A stretch of 64,000 nucleotides of DNA from Sacculina carcini (taxonomy: Eukaryota; Arthropoda; Thecostraca; Sacculinidae): positions 10,147,449 to 10,211,448 of the forward strand of contig OU696571.1 of the NCBI GenBank assembly GCA_916048095.2, given 5' to 3'. The notes under the pieces are model-generated. The model searched no databases. It was not told the DNA's origin and saw nothing but the letters and a program-made list of their open reading frames with translations. Both the position numbers and the translations under genes were made by a program. Of this stretch, positions 37,101-49,969 are shown one piece after another (the first letter of the stretch is position 1; each line of letters begins with the position of its first letter).

Positions 37101-40100
37101 TCCACATATTCATTCGTCCGAGGAGAAAACTGCACTTGCTCAAGTCTTTTTGCACTGAGATTTCAGGACATTCTTAGCATGACCCCTTCCTTTTTATCGT
37201 CAATCCAATTTCCTGAGTCTGTGTGTGTGTGTGTATGTGTGTATGTGTGTATGTGTGTGTGCAGTTACCTGACGAGCCAGCGTTATTACGCCGCTTGTCT
37301 CCGGTTCTACGCTTCCTAACGCTGCCACCGCCAACGGCCGCATAGGGGGCAGCACCTGCGGTTGCCACTGCTCCCTCGCCATTTTCCACCTGAACACACA
37401 CATATACACAACAGCTAAAGCCTGCAAAATACGTTATGCTGATTGGCGTTATGGAAAAATTCACCACAGTTCTACTTGATTCAATTAGGCTCACACATCC
37501 TGCTTTATATTTGACAGCGTTGCATGCATATGCAAACACATACACACACACACACATTATATCAATTGGGTTAGGGGTTCTAAACCGGGGTGCTTGCACC
37601 CCTAGGGATGCGACCCTGGTTCCTAAGGGGTGTGATGATTCCTGCAAGAAAGGATAATATATTTACCTACGCTTATATTTTTACCCGAAAAACATTTTGC
37701 ATGTCCTCTTGAACAGTATGTGAACAGATACATCTGAATCAATTTACCTAATAGAGAGACAAAGGTGCAAATACCTCGAGGAAAGGTTACATGTATATAA
37801 TTCGGACGAACGAGGGAGGGCTTTTTTCACATAGCTATCAAGAGTTTGGAGTGAGGTGCGAGAACTGACTGCTGATTTAAAAAGGACACTGAAAATGGTT
37901 AAGAACCACTGCACAGTACATCTATTTATATAGCCCGCTACATCTAGAGCAGTTAATACACTTTTTTGACAGCGACCCAAAATTTTGCACAAATCAAGCA
38001 TCGCGACCCAAGCATACAATAGATATACAATGGTTATACGAATTGTCTTTATATGTAATAATTAAGTTTAAAAAATAACAAAATTAATCATGGTGCGCTT
38101 CGATCAAATCATGATTATTAGTGTGTGAATTCAGGTTATATGAACGTCATAATATATGGTCATGCGCACCTAGTGTGTGCCTTCATTTATGTCTGCGTAT
38201 GAGTCAGTGTGATTCGTGTAGCGGGTCTGTTCAGTTATAGTTATCGTATGCGTGTGGCGATTCTGTGTGTGTGTGCGTAGAATAAAATTGTGTGAATTAG
38301 ACAGCGTTTTTGAATGCTCAAAAGTAACATGGCGCAGTCGGTGACGAACTTGTGAATCTTCTTGAATTTGTTTGGAATTTCATGAAGACTACCTCGTGTT
38401 TGTGAATTTGTAATCATGGTTTTGTGGATATTATTGGTGCATTGTGAATTCATGAGGTGCAACAGCTACAACGACGGAAGCATCAACCCCAAAGCTCACA
38501 TGGATTATGACGCAACAAATGACCGCCAATGCTAAACTGCAAAAGCAGGCAGCAGCACGAGAATAGAGACTGAGAAACATAGTGGAGTAAATTTCAGTCA
38601 GACCGGCTCAGCAAAGAGCAATGTCAGCCGATGAGAAACACTCCCAGCAAGCAACGTGCGCCGGCATCAGCCACACCATCACCGCTTGTGTTGTCCTCAG
38701 TGTCCCTGAAGGAATTCGACCATTGGAAACACAAGTTTAAAGCTTATGCATTGTTGTGCAAGCTGAATGATATCCCGGACGAGGAGCAAAGAGCCGTGCT
38801 TGTATCGCTAGTGGACGAAGAGTGGTCCAAAGTATATCGGTACGGACGGAAAATCCTTCAACGACTTGTGTTGTATCAAAAAGTCGATGGCATTCTCTGA
38901 TTTTTGCACTGAGTGTTCGGACAAAACAGTCCGAGACATGATCGTCATGGGCGCCGCTAATGAGGCAGCGATTTATCGATTGCTACGTCAGAAAGACCTA
39001 CCGCTGGAAGAGGCTATTCTCATTTGCCGCACCCGCGAAACCGCAAAAGAGAAAGTCACAATGATGCGAGAACGCAATACCAACAAAATTTTCAACTGCA
39101 AGCAGCGACAACTTTCCGCAGATCATCAGTTTAGCCCGGCAGGCAGATGTACAAAACGTGGTCATAATAAACACAAGGATGCAAAGAAGAGTCCTGACCT
39201 CAACGCAGAGTGTCGGGTGCACAAAAAGAAGGGACACCATGAGAAGTGATGCCGCAGTCAATACGAGTCAATATCCCGGCAGAAGTCTCCCTTTAGCAAC
39301 AAAGGCAGATCAGTGAACCATATCATAGAGTCGGGCGTGAAAGTCGGTGCCACGGACCAGCGAAAAGATGTCCCATAGATGACGGTCCATGTAGATTATA
39401 CTTCAGGGAAAGTTGTCCCATAACGTTTATAGCTGACACGAGTGCGGCAATGTCAGTCATAAGTGCATCAATGCCACGATGTGTGGAGCTATATCGCAGC
39501 GAATTGAGACCACCAGAAGATATCCTCCGCGGCGCAAACGGGCATAGAATGAAGTACATAGGATGTGCTGGCGTCACAGTGAAGCTAGATGGCGTAGCTG
39601 TGAACACATGTCTATACATTCTGAAAGGCTCACTGATTTCGTGGCAAGACGCGGTGAAGCTCATGATCCTGCCGGTATATTTAGCCCGACAGATTCCGCC
39701 TGTGGCAAAACAGGGAAATGTCAAGGGTCGCAGAAAACGTTTCAGAAAGACTGAAATAAAATGAAACAGCGTCCAACGTGGAACCTGAAGCGACCACCCG
39801 TTGCAGGTGAACGCCGGGAGCATAAAAACGTAATGATAGATACATTTTCAGATGTATTTAGGCAGTCAAGAAGTACATCGCGCAAAATTCAGGGCGGACC
39901 AGTGTGCATCGAGTTAAACGAAGCTGTACAGTACGTCATCACTGCAGCTAGGCAAATGCCTGACTGTTTCAGAACTGTCTTTGAGAAGTAGCAACGAGCT
40001 GCAAAGCAGTGGGGGGATAGAAACAGTGCATGAACAAGTGACATGGTGTCATCCCGTCTCAAGCGGAGTCAAGTACAACAGGCGAGAAGACGCAGCTTTG

Positions 40101-43100
40101 GGTGACCTACCTGAAGTGTTTAAAGTCGTGGACGATATACTTGTGTATGACGGCGCCTATGATGAGTATCTTGCGCGTGTCTTGTCAGTGCTGCAGCGCT
40201 GTGACTCAGTAGGCTTACCCTCAACGCCGAAAAATTCAAGTTTTTAAGCTCGAACGTGGATTATCGTGGATACATCGTAAAGGCTACAAAGCCGACGAGC
40301 GAAAACTGAATGTCATAGCTGAATTTCCGATGCCAGAAAGTATCACTGATTTGAGGTCATACATGGGCCTGGTCAATTAACTGGGAAATTTTCCTTCGGA
40401 AATTTCTAAAGCTTCACCGCCGCTACGAGATTTTATAAAACTAAAAAATGTGTGGAATTGGACTGAAACATATACGAAAGTGACGAAGGATGTGCAGGTG
40501 TTGTTCGAACCCTCCATTGTCGGATTTTACAACTCATCGCGGGAAACTGTGCTGGAAACAGATGCAGCACGGATTGGCGGATTAGGGTTCATGCTCCGCC
40601 AGCGTGACGACACCGGAAAATGGCGTCTCAACCAATGCGGGTGGCGTTTTTCAACATAAACGGAAACGCGATATGCAGTTGCGAGCTTGAATTTCCGACA
40701 ATCGTCTGGGCATGCCAAAAATGTTCTATGTATTTGATCGACTTGCCACAGACCGTTGGTCCCCATTTTGAATCCAAAAGGACTATCAGACGTCGAAAAT
40801 ACTTGCATACTACGCTTCAGAAAAAAATTGCTCCCGTTCTCGTTCGAGGCCGAATGGCGCCCGGGAACGGAGTACCATGAATCCCACGCATTGCAGAGAC
40901 GTCCAGTGAACAAGCCATCAAGAGAACAAAACGGATGAGACGACGGAAGATGGGCTGCACATTCAAACGATAGCAGTCAACACGGTGGGTGATGAAGGTC
41001 GGGGCATATCACCTCTCGAACATACAAAGGCAACCAGAGTGAATGATGCCAGATAAATGGACCCAGAGTATACAGCTGTGAAAAAAACTTATCAAAGGGT
41101 TTCCCAGCAGGTAAGAACTGTCACATATCCGTCAATACTGGAGTTTACGCGATAGGCTGATGGTGAACGGAGCTTTAGTGTTCTGTGTTTATAACCACTG
41201 GTGTTGGAACCAATGTGCTCGAGTGTTTGAAAACGTGGCGACAAACGACTTCCACTATGCGGGACGTGTAGTTCCTCCTGCAGCGGCTCGGTCTGACGCT
41301 TAGTAGTGAAGCTGCAACGGCTACTAATCGCCAGCAGTGGAACCGGCTGATACACCAGTAATTCATTTAGAATGTGGCTATAGCGCATTGCACCTCCTGC
41401 TCCGGCTGGGTGTAATATATGCGTACATCATCATCATCATCATGCGGGACGTACTAATCTGGTCTACATCGATCGGCTATCTGGTTGTCCTATGGTGTCA
41501 TCATGCTAGCGAGAAGCATCCGCAGCGAGAGAACTGGTGAGTTCGCTGCGAGAGAATTTTGCAGCCGTGGGAGTACCGACAATTCTACGTAGCGATGACG
41601 GACCGCAGTTCATTGCACGCCGAGCTCGTGATTTTTTCAACGGTGGGCAGTGAGGCATATAATGTCACGGTATCACCATGCAAACAATGGTCTGTTTGAG
41701 GCTGCGGTCAAATCTGTGAAGATATCAGTGCAGAAAACGACGTCGTCAGCCACACTGACGAGTTTACCAGAGTACTACTGCAGCTACGGAATTCACCCAG
41801 AGCGAACGGAAGATCACAGTTCCTCGCTCAGCTTTCTCTGTCGAATGGAAAGAGGTCGACAAGGAATAAGACAAGCGGGCTAATGAGACGGCGGCGCCGA
41901 CCCAACAGTATTATGACCAAGGTGCAAGAACGTTTCGTAGACTGCGAATAGGGAGCCACGTGAGCATGCAGGACTCAGAAACCGAACGGGGGGACAGAAA
42001 TGGAGTGGTAGCAGCCATCCGGAACTACCGTCATTACGCCATACGGTTGACGAGTGGACGACCCCTGCGCTGTAACCGACGATACTTGTGAATTGTATCT
42101 CCCGCTCATCGATGCAAACGCCGACGACAGACAAACGGATGTTGAGAAGCTGCCTGCAATGTCTGCACAAGATGAGCACAAACCGTCAAGCCCCCAAAGT
42201 CGGTCAAGTCGACAACACTGATGCCCTGATTACAAGTTCGGTGGGGCAAGAAGACCTGTCATGATTGAAGGCGGAGGTGTTGTGGAGGTGTGTGTTCGTA
42301 GAATAAAATTGCGTGAATGACACAGCGTTTTTGAATGCTGAAGCGTAATAATTATAACGTAGTCATGTTATGATTGGAATCCTAAGATGGACATCACATG
42401 TTAAATTGTAACATTATCTAATTATAATATATTTTAGTGACAAAATGATTATTTCCTAGGAAATCTTAACTTAGCGACCCAATAAAATAGCCTGGATACT
42501 CAACTTTGGGTAGCGACACAAGGGCTAGGAGCCACAGCTTTAAAATATCTCTTAACGGCGATATGTTCAATTCAGTGGTCAAATGACCTTGAATGGTATT
42601 ATAAACCAAAAGCAGCTTGGTCAAGTTGTTCATGTCTAACTAGGAGACTCATGCCATTAGGCATTGCCAGTCTGTTGTCAAGCTAATGTTTGAAATGTGT
42701 TTTTGTTTGTTTTGGCAATTTAACTTGAATATACACATAGACACATACATGTACACAAAGCCGTCGCCCACCTCGAGTCGGTGGCACGTGCCATTGACAG
42801 GCAAAGTGGTGGCGGTGGTTGAAGCGGTGGCGGTGGTTGAAGTGGTGGCGGTGGTTGAAGCGGTGGCGGTGGTGGACGGCAGTGACGGAGCGTCAACACA
42901 GTCGCCGTTGGTGATAGCTTCGGTGCGTCCGTTGACGACCGGCGGGTCGGGCGTGACCGACGGCGAAGATGACGACACCGTGCCGACAACGTCTTCATCG
43001 ACCGACTCGGCGTCGACGTCCATGTGGCGCGCCTGCTCAGCACTGAGCACGGCGGCGGCAGTGGTTGTATCATCGGTCGACTGTGAGCACGAGGTCTGCT

Positions 43101-44740
43101 GGGAACATGCGTCACCAGCTCCCTGCAATACAACCAACACACACATACACACACAATATAACAAATCCACAGAAAGGACGAGCACTCGCATGTGAAATGT
43201 GGTGGTGAATATGGACAAATTCGAGAGGGCGTCCCATGAGGCATCTGCCAACCAATTATATTTATCAAATGCATATTTATCCAATATTTACAGCATTGGT
43301 TAATTTCAAATAATGAAGACCCAGACTCAAACATAAATATGTATAGATAAATGAATTCAGACATCAGCCTAGCGTAACACCCTCTGTACTCCAATACAAA
43401 GTTATCATACACCGACTACACCGCTGATATTTATACTGCAACAATACACTACGACATCGTATATTCCAACACTCAATAGAACAACAAACACAATGCACAC
43501 ACTGCCGCGTCAAGCACGAGTTTGGTCCCGGCCCAATACAGCAGACAGACATACACGCATGCAAGTCCCGCCGCCAGCTGGTGTTATCTGCCCTCACACT
43601 GATATAGGACGCACTAAACGCTGGTATAACGCCTCTATTCCGAGTGGCGTAGTGTAGGGGAAGGGGCGGACCGCACCTTCAGGAGGCAGCACAAGAGCTA
43701 CTGAGGACGTTAAAAATATCGTTATATCTTAGTTGCATTTTTGAATATATTATTTCATATTTGCTGTTTTAATCTCAAATAACTAAGAGCTGAATGAAGA
43801 CAAGATCGATTGAAAATAATTATCACCGATTAGGTGACTGGAAGCTTGCACTATTAAAAGGGGCTTGTTTTTGAGCTAAATCGACACATGAACTTGCTCA
43901 TTCCCTTACAGTCGTGTTGAATCGCACAGTTTCTTGCGACTATGTGACCCGCAATCATACATGGTGGGAGACGGCAACAAATGTACCGCCAGCGAATAGC
44001 CTAGCTACGTCACTGCCTATTCCACTCAGTGCTTACGGAACATTCACAAAGCGAACAGAGAAAAATACTTTTGGAAAATGGAGATTGGTGCCTATCGAGT
44101 TTGCGAAGGTAAACAGGTCAATACGATTGTTCAATACGAGTCCAGTGAATCGAATGCAATCCCACAATCGACCGCTTTGTTCCATCCGACACACATAACA
44201 GCCCGCCGCCACTCAATAAAACAAGTATGGTTTACAAAACGCACATTAGTTTAAACTGAACACATTGATAGATCGTGTTGCAAGAACGCAAGACAAGTTC
44301 ATGCAACAATTGATGAAATTGGATGTTGCCGTGAAACGCTCAAAACACTGCCAGAACACCAGATACGCCCAAACATTATATACACCATTGTCAAGTGTGA
44401 CATTCAATACACAAAATACTCCACGACGTCAATCGTAAACATGATTCCAATCATGTCACGTGCAATTTTGTCTGTGAAATGCGATGCAATACTGAAAAGC
44501 AATGCACATGTATTGAACAGTGTATGTCGAGCCACACTAGTATTATTGAACACACAGACACACACGCACATACAGTTGGTTGATGAGTCAAGCAGGTTAG
44601 TTAGTTGCAGACGACCGCATTCCTGAAGTAAGAACGACGCAGTGAAAAAGTGCATGCACACATTAGCGACCATCGGATTTCCCAGCCCATCATGCTCTCT
44701 CTCTCTCTCTGCTCCTCTGTCTCGCGCACATATGCACACA

Positions 44741-44779
<39 letters not shown>

Positions 44780-44782
44780 CTG

Positions 44783-44828
<46 letters not shown>

Positions 44829-47800
44829 CTGTCGAACGCAACAGTGACGTTGTGACTACGCCATGTTGATCATCATTTGAAGGCAATAGTTTATATACCG
44901 CTATGACGAGTATAATGTATGTATGAGGAAAATAAGCAACGAATAAATTTTCACGCCAACGATGAATGGTTTCCTTTTTCGCCCAAATTATTGATATGTT
45001 GGCAATTCTGTTGTTTTCGTCTCTCCTGACTAGATGCACTTAACGTTGAACTAAGTCACCACTTCCTGGCAGCATCGCCAACTATTCTCGGGTGAGCCAA
45101 GCCCATCTTCGTGTGGGCATGGTATTCACCACAAGCACACCCTGTGTTGGCGTGTCAATTGCGGTGAGCCAGACAAACGCCACACGACACTGTCTTAGCG
45201 GCGCAGCGAGCACGACCGAGCTGCAGGCGGATCAAGACATGTATTGCATCAGTACAATACACACGGCTAGGACAAGTCATGCATGAAACCCAATCTCTCT
45301 CTCATCAATCAATCAGTCTCAATCATGTATCAAGATGCACGCACAAACACACATACACACTTTCCAACGAGTTATTGTCAAAAAATCAACAACCACCATT
45401 TTAATCCGTACTACACTACACTCCAAGTCACGTCGTACATGCCAGAAACAGCAACATTTAAACAATGAACAACACGATTAATCACAAACCGGTAAACTCT
45501 GACACACATACACACACCGTATTGTCAATCAGTGACACATGTGTGTGCACAATTTCACATGCGCGATATTACAGTAACATGCCAACTGTTGGAGCACACC
45601 TGTGGAAAAACCACTCTCGCCCCCATAATTACACCGCCAACTTAATGCCTCCTAATCGAATCCAATCAAATCTTGCAAGTTCTCTAGAGACGTAGACATG
45701 TGTGTACACGTGTGTTCAATGAGAACTAGTTGTTGGATTAAACTTCCAGCAACTGGACTGATCAGCTGGATAGTAAAATAAATGAGAGTGCCAAATATTA
45801 ATATGTTGATCTAACTGATACTGCTCAGATGTTCATCTGTGGTGTGAATACACATGTAATGATAACACTACCAGTGTACCAATTCAGTAAACCATTACTG
45901 TGGTTTGTAAAGACCTATGTAAAACACTGACCTTTTTAAAACAGAAATTTGGTGCTCGGTACGGTGCATAAATTAGTTTGTGGCACCTTGTATGAAAACG
46001 ATCCCCCAGTTCTATAAGTGAACGTGTGGCTGAGAAACCGTCACGTTTTTGATATTATAACTTCAAAACTTCACATTCAGTAAAGCACGACAAACTTTTC
46101 AATGTCCAGACAGTCCAACTTCCAATCCAGAATTGCGTATCGCGCAATTACGTGGAATACAGACAGACGTTGAAGCAATACTTATCGCCTGTTTCACACT
46201 TGTAATGGTCTACACATTAATTGTAGGCGACATTTCAGTGATCGACATGCAGTGTTCAAAAGCTTGGTCAAGCATGATTGAGTGCACGAGTGTTGGCGTG
46301 TGCACGTGTATAACATAAGAGCTAGAGCTAACGAAGGTCTCATAAGTCAAGGTGTGGCTAATAATAAGGCGACGTTACTGGTAGAAGAAATTTGGAATTA
46401 TGTGAGAATTCGATCCATACTCGGATCGATACTTGAGATAAGTTCGGACCCGATTCTGCCCCGTCCTACTGGTTACTAGCCTGTACTTGTGGCATTGTTC
46501 GTGAATGCCCACATATACCTTGCCCATGTGGACACTATGCAGCCTGGTGAGTAGCACGACGGACCAACAGTTCCGGGTTCAATTATCGGGTTCTCGGATT
46601 GTGCGGTCAATTGCGCACACAATACACACACACACATACATGGAAGTGTTGTTGGTATAGGTCAGGGCTTTTCAACCGGGGGTATCGATACCCCTTGGGG
46701 GTATGGGAACAAAACACCGGGGGCATGGGACTAGGTATCTGGGTGATGGTGTAAATTATCAACGGTTTATGAATAATAAAATTATCAATTATTAAGATAT
46801 TTCCTAGTAATGCGTATCTAAAGTACATTAAATTCAAGCGATTGGAATACTCGTGGATGTGGAAGATATACTGGCAAATGATTGGATTCGAGATAATTAT
46901 GAGGGCATGTGACCATATTCGACAATCCATCGGGGGTATGAAACCATCAAAAGGTGGATTCCCCCTGGTATAGGTGATTTAAGCGTGCACCAGCCTGACT
47001 ACTAGTGTATGACTTTTCAGCGAGTGTTGTTGAATGCACCCGGACCAGGATTCGAAGCGCAATGCTCCGGCACGACAGTTCATCACATAGCCTCCTCGGA
47101 AATAGAGCTACTAAGCTCCTCGGGGACTATTTAAAAAGCAACATCATGAACTGGCGGCCATTCATCTAAGTGCTACCCGAGCCCGGCGCTGTCAGTTTTG
47201 TGATCGGACGGGAACAGATGCTTTCAGCGTGGTATGGTCGTTGGCCACGCAGACGAGTACACGAAAACAGAATGGAAAACAGAAACACGAGGCGATAACC
47301 CCTCACAATAAGTGTCTGAATAATTCAGCGATTGCGTCCGGTCAAAGCACACGGTATATTCAGCTAATACATATACATGACTCGATTCACGACACACAAA
47401 CACACACAAACGAATGCACACATACGCTGATAGCCGGCCAAAAATAAACACCACACACAGTCGAATAATAAACAGGCCCGTCATCGACCAAAACATTGCG
47501 GCCAGATACACGCCCTGGTGACGTCATGCCGACTGATAACAGCGAATACAACACTGCGCCCGCCAGTGTGCGTGTGTGTGTGTGCGTTTGTGTGTGTGTG
47601 TGTGTGCGTGTGTGTTGGACGAGCGAAAAGCGTCGGGCGTGACGGCCAAACATTGACAACGACACGGGTCATTAGCCCGAGGTCATCGGACCAATATAAT
47701 ACGTAGCAATCGCTGCCACACCATCCAACACACACACACACACACACACACGTGCATTTGTTCACACAAGCACGGCCACGTTGGTACACGAACGCATAGC

Positions 47801-48736
47801 AACAAGTGCACGTTCAAGTGAGTCGTCGAATACGAAGCACGGCCGCACATAATAGGCCTAGGCTAAATGTGTAAGGAGTCAAGAACATTAAAACGCAAAA
47901 TTATCAAAAACGCTTAAAAAACCCACAAAAATGTTTCGATAATTTTCATAGATTTTAGGTTGGGTTAGGTTTAGCGTTCTAATGTAAAGTGCTGCCTTTG
48001 CAGGAAGCGAGGGACTGGAAGAAATTCGTGAAATCAAAATTTCAAAATATAATGTTCTTGAATCCTCACACATTTAGCGTCAACCCACATAACCCTGCTA
48101 CACAGCACGAGCCAACTGAACGATTTCTCATTGACTGCACGCTGTTTTTGCAGTGGTGCGCGTTGATTATTGATGCAACGTTCAAGCTACCTTAGCCAAG
48201 TGTGCAGTATCAAGCCCGCGATAATCCATGCTCAGGATAACAACACATTCGATGTTGTGTTGGTTGCCGCGCACCCGCACACACACACACACACACATAC
48301 ATACAACAATAATAAACAAACACACTCAACAACCAGCGAGCATGTCCAAGTATACAGACACCCACACCCACACAAGCAGCAATAGTGTACATGTGGTTAT
48401 CACATTGATTAGACGCAAGAAACGCTGGAACGGAATTGAACGTGTAGTGGTGAACGTGCAACTGAATGAAACAGTGCATTGGTGCACATTGCTCGTGCAA
48501 TAACACGCGCAATAGTGATGAACAACAGGAAAATACAGTGTACGTCAAATGTTGTCACTGAAGTAACGTGATCACGTCACATAACTATGTCATATGATGA
48601 CAATGATGTGATATGGGTTAATGAGAAGACGTCACTGGAACAAGTCATAGCTACTGAGGGCATACAATTGCACACAAGTGTGTGTGTGTGTGTGCAATAT
48701 ATAGTTACGATACAATATAAAAGTCAAAACGTATGT

Positions 48737-48769
<33 letters not shown>

Positions 48770-48826
48770 TCCATTAATCACCACCAAATATACCATCAAC
48801 ACTCTCCAGCACACATACACGCACAT

Positions 48827-48869
<43 letters not shown>

Positions 48870-48953
48870 AAGAACCCGCGTTGATTCCATGAAAGACGCT
48901 GGTGTTCTTCTGGTTTTACTCGGATACATTCTATGTGTCAACTGAATATTGCA

Positions 48954-48985
<32 letters not shown>

Positions 48986-49917
48986 CACACACACATGTAT
49001 GGTTTCAATCTTTGAGGAAGTATATAGATAAACTGTCCCCATCTTTGAGGAAGTAAACAGATAAACTCGAGTGAATACAGAGAGCAGTGACAAAAATCGC
49101 TCCCAGTACGAGAGTTTAGAATATTCACAAAGATAAATCAAACTAGGACTGATCACGCTCGAGATAAAATAGATATTTTAGACACAATTTCAAATACATG
49201 AGTGGACTACGAAAAACGGAGCGGAAAGACTGGATCATTTGGAATGGAAGGGAGCAGTGATGACATGATATGAAATTGAAAAAAACAATGTGATGCCGAC
49301 AGAAGATCAAACAGGACAGTTTTCCTTATAGGAGCATAGAAAAGTAGAATAGTTTAGACAGCGAAATAGTGTAAATGAGCTCAATTCAATCGTTCACAGA
49401 AAGACTGGATAAATCATGATTTGGAGACGGGACGGCTGGAGCGGAAGCTCATATCCCGTAATGCACAAATAGATGAGCACTAATAGATGAGCACGCGCGC
49501 ACAATCCGTACAATAGCGCATCACTGACGAACGAATTCACCAGCAATGGTTTCTCAAACGGAGTCGAAGAGAGCGGAAATGAACCACGTCATAATAATAC
49601 CTGCTCTCCAGTGGTGCTAGGTGCATACAGTATCTGCCAATGTGATAAATAATACGACACACACACACACACACCGAAGAGCAAAGATCAAAATCACTGA
49701 CCTCGCCGTGAACAGCAGTGTCACTAATGACGTCACCGATGACGTCAGCAATGACGTCAGCAGCGTCGCCGCCGGCCGCTTGCTTCTCCTTCTTCTTGCG
49801 CTCGTGACGGTGCTTCTTGACACGCCACACTTTCTTTGCGACAACGCTCTTCTCCTACGAATGCACATGCACACACACACACACACACACATAGACATAA
49901 GGGAGCGTCACATTCAA

Positions 49918-49969
<52 letters not shown>

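Larger units (their letters stand above)
38275..42347 (+). mobile_element. Gypsy-type LTR retrotransposon, degraded (intron 3 of the RRBP1-like gene)
   Basis: The LTR end GTAGAATAAAATTG(T/C)GTGAAT...ACAGCGTTTTTGAATGCT is present at 38278-38318 and 42298-42339, both with AATAAA. A primer-binding site TGGCGCAGTCGGTGACG follows at 38330, of the type complementary to tRNA-Ser in some insect gypsy elements (from memory). A purine-rich tract is at 42267-42277. The 5' edge of the LTR is unclear and the 3' LTR looks shortened. Gag, protease, polymerase, RNase H and integrase remnants lie between in the expected order. Confidence 0.82.
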
